Assembly (NCBI GenBank): GCA_029555925.1
Contig: JAKPQU010000320.1
Span: forward strand, 1-6,127
Length of the DNA stretch: 6,127 bases
DNA from: Bacillota bacterium
GTDB lineage: Bacteria > Eremiobacterota > SpSt-956 > JAKJGF01
Reading direction: 5' to 3'
Position 1 is the stretch's first letter; each line of letters starts with the position of its first letter. Shown in pieces: positions 1 to 4,705 of the stretch. The position numbers and the translations under genes were made by a program. Under the pieces are notes generated by a model. The model saw only the letters and a list, made by a program, of their open reading frames with translations, did not search any database and had not been told where the DNA came from.

Positions 1-9
1 AATAATCTG

Positions 10-57
10 CCTTATTTAATTTGTTTTACAGACAATAAATTAGCCCTTATTTAATTT
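10..57. repeat. Two copies of a 13-nt direct repeat
   Basis: CCTTATTTAATTT occurs at 10-22 and again at 45-57, a spacing of 35 nt, in non-coding AT-rich DNA. Only two copies are visible, and the left one is near the window edge, so more copies could lie outside. The low complexity of the sequence weakens the case for function. Confidence 0.4.
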
Positions 58-69
58 TTAATTCTATAT

Positions 70-110
70 AAAAAACTAATTTTTCTTCTCCAGAGCCTGC
101 CAGGCAGAAG
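70..110 (-). terminator. Weak candidate terminator after the leftward unit
   Basis: Read on the minus strand, 110-85 can fold as CTTCT, GCCT, a GGC loop and AGGC, then a 5-nt bulge and AGAAG. About ten bases later there is a run of six T (75-70). The bulge and the gap before the T-run make this a poor intrinsic terminator. It is the best candidate in the 143 nt downstream of paralog A. That stretch has stops in all frames and shows no gene. Confidence 0.22.
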
Positions 111-143
111 CTTTTTATGGATACCCTTTTACCTGTTACGGCC

Positions 144-1913
144 CTAAGAAGGTACAAAAACAATCCAGTATTTTTTTTCAAATTTTTTAATAATATTATA
201 TATCAATTCTTCACCTTCCTGTCTGCTGTCAAATCTCTGATTAAATTTTTCGCAGACAATCCGGATAATTTCTTCCAGTGATATTTTTCCGCTGCATAGC
301 AACATTAATTCATATTCAAGAGGTGACAGGACATATCCTGTAATATCAGGAGAAAAATTATCCCATGACAGTGCGTTAGAGAGCATAAAAACACGGAGAG
401 GTTTCCACTTATACAACTCCTCTTCTCTTATATCTTCCATAGTTTTTGCAGAGGTTTTTACTAAAAGTTTATAATACCTGTTAAGAAATGTATCTTTAGT
501 ATAAACGGCATTATACCAGAAACTGCCTATTCCATAGTCAATACTGAGCCTGTAATGTTCTTTAATATATCTGTGGGGAACCAGCCCTTTTTTCAATAAA
601 TCTCTCATAGTCTTTAAAAGGCAGTTAAAAACTTCTTTTCTTCCCCCGGCAATATCGGAAAGATTTAATTTTTCAGTTTCCACTACAGGATAATCGCCTG
701 TAGAAATCACAGCCCTGTTATCTATTATTTTCATACCGAATTTTTCAGGATTATCTGTCATAGTAGTACAGGGAAAAGGCATAAAGAGAGTCAGACCTAT
801 ATCAACCATGCCGGGGGCGATAGCCATAATTTTTTTTATAAATTCAACAGTTTCTTCAAGGGTATCTTTATTTTCCGAGGCACCTCCGACAATAATATTT
901 CCGCACAACTGTGGTAAACCTGCTTCATAACAGAGCCTGACGACTTCTTCAATCTCTTCCAGTGTTGTTTTTTTATTATATTTATCTATAACAGAGGCCG
1001 AGCCTGATTCTATGCCTATCTGCATTCTTACAAGCCCAGCGGCAACCATTTCTTTAATCATATGAGGCCATTTAACCAGTGTGGCGGGATGGCCCTCACA
1101 GAACCATACGAAATCCATTTTCTGACGCAAAAGTGCCAGTTCCCTGCAGAAATCTTTCATACGTTTCTCATTGAGAGTAAAGGTATCATCGGCAAACCAG
1201 ATATATCTGGCCTGAGGATTATCGTTAAGGCAGTATTTTATTTCCCGGATAACATTCCCCACACTCCTCAGCCTGACATTTTTCTCAATTCCGCTCTGAT
1301 AACAGAAAGCACAGCTGAAGGGACAGCCTCTCCCTGTCATAATAGAAATATTATTCTTTTTACCGGTAAGGGAGCAAGAACTTTTCGGGAAAGGAAGGGA
1401 ATCTAAATGTTTAATTAATTCTCCCTGAGGATTTTTTATGAGGTTAGAAGCTTTATCAAGATAAGTAACAGATGGTATATCAGCTAATTCCTTATTGCCA
1501 TAGAGAAAATACTCCAGAAGATACCATAAAGTATATTCACCTTCACCTCTGGCTATGACATCACATTTTGAAGCAGTAAAGAATTCTTCACCGAGAGCTA
1601 CTGCCTGAGGTCCACCGACTATAACGGGTATGCTCCGTCTTTCTTTTATACAGGAGCTAAAACTTTCTACTGCAGAAACATTTTCAAAGTCACAGTATAA
1701 TCCGACGACATTTATTCTATCTATGTCTCTTTCCAGAATATCAAGAGCTTCCGTTAGAGTACCTGAAAAAACTGCAGCCTTATAGCCTTTTTCTTCGATA
1801 AAAGCGGCAAGGCTGAATAATCCCAGAGGTTCTATAAATTCAAAGGAATCCCTGAAAAGGAGTCTCTGTAAAAAAAACAGATATATATAAGGTTCAGATA
1901 ATTTATCACACAT
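144..1913 (-). CDS. B12-binding-domain-like radical SAM protein (paralog A) with PqqD-like C-terminus
   Basis: This is a 589-residue predicted cytoplasmic enzyme with no signal peptide or membrane segment. Residues ~8-170 resemble the Rossmann domain of BchE-type B12 radical SAM proteins (EPLGLFSLAAFIEEKGY near 28-44, GGPQA at 100-104, then RGEGE). No DxHxxG cobalamin-ligand motif is present. The radical SAM core contains C197, C201 and C204 (CxxxCxxC, followed by Y205), WFADDTFTL around 239-247, FVWFCEGH ending at H275, IGIESGS around 299-305, and GNIIVGG. Residue 382 is Cys in PFPCT, where relatives usually have Gly. A YGIGSFWY module lies at 460-467, and residues ~524-589 look like a PqqD-type winged helix. 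Translation probably couples to the upstream Uma2 gene: its stop is 4 nt before this ATG and no good Shine-Dalgarno site is seen. An in-frame stop a few codons upstream makes this the first possible ATG, and the N-terminus aligns with paralog B. Radical SAM assignment is firm; a methyltransferase or other reaction type, and the substrate, are not known. Confidence 0.93.
   Translation of the reverse strand: MCDKLSEPYIYLFFLQRLLFRDSFEFIEPLGLFSLAAFIEEKGYKAAVFSGTLTEALDILERDIDRINVVGLYCDFENVSAVESFSSCIKERRSIPVIVGGPQAVALGEEFFTASKCDVIARGEGEYTLWYLLEYFLYGNKELADIPSVTYLDKASNLIKNPQGELIKHLDSLPFPKSSCSLTGKKNNISIMTGRGCPFSCAFCYQSGIEKNVRLRSVGNVIREIKYCLNDNPQARYIWFADDTFTLNEKRMKDFCRELALLRQKMDFVWFCEGHPATLVKWPHMIKEMVAAGLVRMQIGIESGSASVIDKYNKKTTLEEIEEVVRLCYEAGLPQLCGNIIVGGASENKDTLEETVEFIKKIMAIAPGMVDIGLTLFMPFPCTTMTDNPEKFGMKIIDNRAVISTGDYPVVETEKLNLSDIAGGRKEVFNCLLKTMRDLLKKGLVPHRYIKEHYRLSIDYGIGSFWYNAVYTKDTFLNRYYKLLVKTSAKTMEDIREEELYKWKPLRVFMLSNALSWDNFSPDITGYVLSPLEYELMLLCSGKISLEEIIRIVCEKFNQRFDSRQEGEELIYNIIKKFEKKYWIVFVPS
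147..344 (-). other. PqqD/RRE-like C-terminal domain of paralog A
   Basis: Residues ~524-589 follow the pattern of PqqD-like winged helices. A short beta segment leads into LSPLEYELMLLCSGKIS, corresponding to the 'L-N-x-x-x-x-x-W-x-L-x-D-G' turn of PqqD. It is followed by an amphipathic helix (LEEIIRIVCEKF) and a second helix ending in a hydrophobic strand (FEKKYWIVF). In RiPP pathways this fold binds the leader peptide. The assignment rests on pattern only; identity to real PqqD is low, and it could be a family-specific helical cap. Paralog B ends in a clearly homologous segment. Confidence 0.45.
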
Positions 1914-1917
1914 ATTA

Positions 1918-2499
1918 TTATATGAAAATTACAGAGAGATCTATTTCCAGTTCATCATTAAATATACCTACTTTAATTTTATCATCTTCTGTATATGTTT
2001 CAGGAAAACTATACTTTCCCTCTTCATCAACTTTATAAACATGCACAGTCTTATGAACAGGATCTACTATCCAGTATTCTCTAACACCGGCTCTCTGGTA
2101 TAGCTTACGTTTATCTTTTATATCTCTCTTTGCTGTTGACGGCGACAGGATCTCAACAACAAGATCAGGAGCGCCATAACATCCTCCAGGAGTTATTTTA
2201 TCTTTATCACATACAACAAAAATATCAGGCTGTACTATATTTTTTGAAGTCTCAAGAGTTTCCCCCTCTTCCGGTAATATTACATCAAAAGGGGGATGAT
2301 ACACTTTACACTTTTTACCTCGAAGATAGCTGCCAAATTCTACAACCAGTTGAACAGATACATCCTGATGCATATCACTTGCCCCAGGCGTCATACTATA
2401 AGCCTGTCCGCTTATTACTTCATATCTCTCATCATCATGCCAGGTAATATAATCAGAATATGTAAATTTTTTCTCTGATTTTTTTACTGTATGTGCCAC
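1918..2499 (-). CDS. Uma2 family (DUF820) restriction-endonuclease-like protein
   Basis: From a GTG at 2499 this gives 193 residues, a normal length for the Uma2 family (PF05685), which has a PD-(D/E)xK nuclease fold. Family hallmarks are FTYSDYITW near the N-terminus, RYEVISG with E27, MTPGASDMHQ, the FDV strand (D72), QPD (D92), PDLVVEILSPST with D112 and E116, a following basic stretch (K124, K128, K130), and GVREYWIVDP around 138-147. No broken motif is seen, so the fold is probably intact. Uma2 proteins are abundant in many bacteria, but their cellular role and target are not established. A TTG at 2508 would add three residues, but it sits directly against the AGGGG ribosome site; the GTG at 2499 has a proper 9-nt spacing and is preferred. 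It is the first gene of the leftward unit and reads into paralog A after 4 nt. Its link to the radical SAM genes may be functional or incidental. Confidence 0.9.
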   Translation of the reverse strand: MAHTVKKSEKKFTYSDYITWHDDERYEVISGQAYSMTPGASDMHQDVSVQLVVEFGSYLRGKKCKVYHPPFDVILPEEGETLETSKNIVQPDIFVVCDKDKITPGGCYGAPDLVVEILSPSTAKRDIKDKRKLYQRAGVREYWIVDPVHKTVHVYKVDEEGKYSFPETYTEDDKIKVGIFNDELEIDLSVIFI

Positions 2500-2508
2500 A
2501 ATTATCAA

Positions 2509-2513
2509 CCCCT
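2509..2513 (-). promoter_or_regulatory. Ribosome binding site that decides the Uma2 start
   Basis: On the minus strand AGGGG (2513-2509) is 9 nt from the GTG at 2499 but immediately adjacent to the TTG at 2508. Its position therefore favours the GTG start and shortens the Uma2 protein by three residues relative to the longest reading frame. Confidence 0.6.
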
Positions 2514-2519
2514 GTAATT

Positions 2520-2528
2520 ATTATATCA
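2520..2528 (-). promoter_or_regulatory. Extended -10 promoter of the Uma2-paralog A unit
   Basis: On the minus strand 2528-2520 reads TGATATAAT, a perfect extended -10 element (TGn plus TATAAT). A -35 match about 17 nt upstream is poor (TTTTCT), as is common for extended -10 promoters. Transcription would start near 2515-2513. This gives a leader of only about 14-16 nt that contains just the AGGGG site before the GTG start. Confidence 0.6.
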
Positions 2529-2553
2529 TAGTTGAAAAATAAAGAAAACTATA

Positions 2554-2611
2554 TTAGTGAAAAGTGAATAGTGAAAGGTAAGTAAAATACTGCTTTTTCA
2601 CTTTTCACTAA
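2554..2611. repeat. 15-bp perfect inverted repeat with nested direct repeat, in the divergent intergenic region
   Basis: The left arm TTAGTGAAAAGTGAA (2554-2568) is the exact reverse complement of the right arm at 2597-2611, with 28 nt between them. Inside, TAGTGAAA at the left arm (2555-2562) is repeated directly at 2569-2576. That second copy can pair with the right arm instead (2603-2610), so two stems are mutually exclusive. A small AGTA-AAA-TACT hairpin occupies 2581-2591. The element lies upstream of the predicted Uma2 promoter and upstream of any likely promoter for paralog B. It therefore fits an operator between divergent units, or a dispersed REP/MITE-like palindrome, better than an attenuator or terminator. 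Confidence 0.75.
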
Positions 2612-2663
2612 AAAATTCATACAATCAGTAGGAAAATAAAAATATATGCAAAATAATATAGTG

Positions 2664-2669
2664 TATAAG
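2664..2669 (+). promoter_or_regulatory. Possible -10 for the rightward radical SAM unit
   Basis: TATAAG lies 37 nt before the paralog B start, in the AT-rich part of the intergenic region. No convincing -35 is found 16-18 nt upstream, and neighbouring AT hexamers (TATAGT at 2657) compete. This is a weak suggestion only; some promoter must exist between 2612 and 2690 or farther upstream. Confidence 0.2.
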
Positions 2670-2706
2670 AATAGCAAAATACTGTAATTACGATAAGGAA
2701 CAGGAT

Positions 2707-4695
2707 ATGAAGGACAGGGCGGATAAACATCTAAAAGGCAGAATCATATTATTCTATATTCAGCGTCTGGGGACAGGAAATTCCTATGAACTTACGGAAC
2801 CTTTCGGACTGAGATCCCTTGCAGCTTTTATAGAAGATAAAGGTTATGAAGCAAAAATTTTTTCCGGTTCTCTGCACAATGGTCTCGAACTTATTCAAAG
2901 AGAAAATAATCTGAAAGCCATTGGATTTTACTGCGATTACGAAAATGTTTCAGCAGTAGAAAGTTTCAGCTCTTATATAAAGGGAATAAAAGATATAAAA
3001 ATCTTTGTCGGAGGCCCCCAGGCTGTTGCACTGGGAGAAGATTTTCTGAAAAAGTCCAGGTGTGATGCCTTTGTCAGAGGAGACGGAGAATATCCGCTTT
3101 ATGAACTGCTGGAATTTTTCCTCCATAATAAAGGCTCTATAGATAAAATATCCGGAGTGTCTTATTTAAAGAATGATGAAATGGTCATGGTTCCGCCGGG
3201 AGATCCCCTGTCAGATCTGGACGCTATTCCCGTAAGAAGACCTGACAGTGAATCTACAGTAAGAGAAAACAAGAAAAATCTTATCATACTCACAGGGAGA
3301 GGATGTCCTTACAGATGTGCTTTCTGTTATGAAGGAAATATCGCTAAAAAAGTAAGGTTAAGAAGCGTCACGAATGTCATAAAAGAAATAGAAACAGCCC
3401 TGAACTATTATCCCGGCATAAAATACATATGGTTCGGCGATGATACGTTTACCCTTGATATAAAACGTATTGAAGCTTTCTCTGCCGAACTGGCAAGGTT
3501 ACGGAAAAACTACGATTTCGTGTGGTTCTGTGATGCCCATGCCAGTAACATTATAAAATACCCCGATATGGTTTCAATGATGCTGGAAGCAGGCCTCGTT
3601 CGTATGCAGATAGGTATAGAATCCGGTTCTTCCACTGTACTCAAGCTCTACAGGAAAAACACAACTGTAGAAGAGATAGAAGAGGTAGTCCGTATAGTAA
3701 TGAAAAAAAATCTGCCTCACCTTGCAGGAAATATAATAATAGGAGGGGCGGGAGAAACAGAGAAAACCTTTGAGGAAACAAAAGAATTTTCAGAGAGGCT
3801 CATGAGAGCAGGCCCGGGCATGGTAGATCTTACATCAACCCTTTTTATGCCCTTTCCATGTACTGCTATAACAGACAATCCGTCTGATTTCGGTATAAAA
3901 ATAATAGATCCTTATGGCTTTACTTCCATGGGTGATCTGGCTGTCATAGAGACAGAAAGCCTCTCCAGAGAGAGAATTACTGCTATGAGAAAAGAATTTG
4001 TCTCTTTTATCAGGGAAAAAATGAAGGAAATCTTCAGAGAAAATGCCATTTCAAAGGAACGTATAGCACAGGATTTTCATCTTATGGCACATTACGGTAT
4101 TACAAGCAACTGGTATAAAAATGTTTATTCTTCAGACCATTCCTTAAAGGATCGTTATAATATCTCATGTAAAGATAAAAAAAGTGTAAATCCATCTACA
4201 CCGGCTAAAGAAGATATAGATTGCCGGAATCCTGATGAAGAGAACCTGAAGGACGAAGAAAGACATGAAAGAATAAAAGCTCATTTTCTGCTCTATGAAG
4301 ATCATGGAATAGCATCTCAATGGTATGAAAAAACCTTAAAAGAAAACCCTGTATTATTTAACTATTATACACTTATGGTCCGTAAAGCTTTATATCCTTC
4401 ACGGAATATACCTCACGAAGAATTACAGAACTGGAGGCCTCAAAGGACTATCCATATATGGGGTATAATGGATTTCACCGGTGGCTATCCATCCATAGGG
4501 ACATATATATTTTCTCCCCTTGAATATGAATTATTGATTCACTCAACAGGAAAATTAAAATTGTATGAAGTAATGGAACAGATTTATACAAAGTTCCGTA
4601 ATCGGTTTGAAGACTTTAATTCTTTCAAGAAAACTGCTGAAGAAATATTAAAAAATTTCGAAAAAAAGCTCTGGCTCCTTTATGCCAGAATATAA
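2707..4695 (+). CDS. B12-binding-domain-like radical SAM protein (paralog B) with duplicated W-Y module and PqqD-like C-terminus
   Basis: This is a 662-residue predicted cytoplasmic enzyme. The ATG is preceded by AAGGA at 2695-2699 with 7-nt spacing. Residues ~12-175 form a B12-binding-like Rossmann domain (EPFGLRSLAAFIEDKGY near 31-47, GGPQA at 102-106, RGDGE), again without DxHxxG. The radical SAM cluster ligands are C200, C204 and C207 (GRGCPYRCAFCY). Next come WFGDDTFTL around 242-250, FVWFCDAH ending at H278, IGIESGS around 302-308, GNIIIGG, and PFPCT with C385. It is closely related to paralog A through its whole length, including the shared stretch NVSAVESFSS. It differs by a second copy of the HYGIxSxWY module (copies at 451-485 and 521-555) joined by a charged linker, which explains its roughly 73 extra residues. 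Residues ~597-662 are PqqD-like. It is the first gene of a rightward operon with paralog C, 10 nt downstream. Substrate and reaction are not identifiable from the sequence. Confidence 0.94.
   Translation: MKDRADKHLKGRIILFYIQRLGTGNSYELTEPFGLRSLAAFIEDKGYEAKIFSGSLHNGLELIQRENNLKAIGFYCDYENVSAVESFSSYIKGIKDIKIFVGGPQAVALGEDFLKKSRCDAFVRGDGEYPLYELLEFFLHNKGSIDKISGVSYLKNDEMVMVPPGDPLSDLDAIPVRRPDSESTVRENKKNLIILTGRGCPYRCAFCYEGNIAKKVRLRSVTNVIKEIETALNYYPGIKYIWFGDDTFTLDIKRIEAFSAELARLRKNYDFVWFCDAHASNIIKYPDMVSMMLEAGLVRMQIGIESGSSTVLKLYRKNTTVEEIEEVVRIVMKKNLPHLAGNIIIGGAGETEKTFEETKEFSERLMRAGPGMVDLTSTLFMPFPCTAITDNPSDFGIKIIDPYGFTSMGDLAVIETESLSRERITAMRKEFVSFIREKMKEIFRENAISKERIAQDFHLMAHYGITSNWYKNVYSSDHSLKDRYNISCKDKKSVNPSTPAKEDIDCRNPDEENLKDEERHERIKAHFLLYEDHGIASQWYEKTLKENPVLFNYYTLMVRKALYPSRNIPHEELQNWRPQRTIHIWGIMDFTGGYPSIGTYIFSPLEYELLIHSTGKLKLYEVMEQIYTKFRNRFEDFNSFKKTAEEILKNFEKKLWLLYARI
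4057..4161 (+). repeat. Internal protein repeat of paralog B, copy 1
   Basis: Residues 451-485 begin ERIAQDFHLM and contain HYGITSNWY at 462-470. In the first 20 positions 10 residues are identical to copy 2 (E, R, I, F, L, G, I, S, W, Y). Paralog A (460-467) and paralog C (457-464) show this module once, so it is a family module that has been duplicated here. Confidence 0.7.
4267..4371 (+). repeat. Internal protein repeat of paralog B, copy 2
   Basis: Residues 521-555 begin ERIKAHFLLY and contain DHGIASQWY at 532-540, offset by 70 residues from copy 1. The following NYYTLMVRK resembles RYYKLLVKT of paralog A. Copy 2 thus keeps the original connection to the C-terminal domain, and the duplicated block with its lysine- and glutamate-rich linker appears to have been added before it. 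DNA identity between copies is low, so the duplication is old. Confidence 0.68.
4495..4692 (+). other. PqqD/RRE-like C-terminal domain of paralog B
   Basis: Residues ~597-662 match the C-terminal segment of paralog A. FSPLEYELLIHSTGKLK is followed by helix LYEVMEQIYTKF and by a last helix ending in FEKKLWLLY. The pattern of a hydrophobic helix, a G-x-x turn, an acidic amphipathic helix and a second helix is that of PqqD-like winged helices. The assignment is by pattern, not proven. Confidence 0.45.
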
Positions 4696-4705
4696 GAGGC
4701 AAATT

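Noticed and set aside
10..57. CRISPR array fragment
   Set aside because: The repeat is only 13 nt, low in complexity and seen twice; there is no palindromic repeat character and no cas gene.
1062..1406. Open frame of 114 codons on the plus strand inside paralog A
   Set aside because: It lies antisense to the radical SAM core, including the CxxxCxxC region, and has no ribosome site or recognisable family.
2130..2478. Two overlapping plus-strand open frames opposite the Uma2 gene
   Set aside because: They are antisense to clearly conserved Uma2 motifs and have a composition typical of shadow frames.
2554..2611. Inverted repeat as a bidirectional terminator
   Set aside because: It lies between two diverging genes and upstream of both predicted promoters, so no transcript of these units would end there.
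2646..2687. 13-residue reading frame upstream of paralog B as a possible leader or precursor peptide
   Set aside because: The only AGGA before it is about 12 nt away, the peptide has no core or cleavage-site character, and such short frames are expected by chance.
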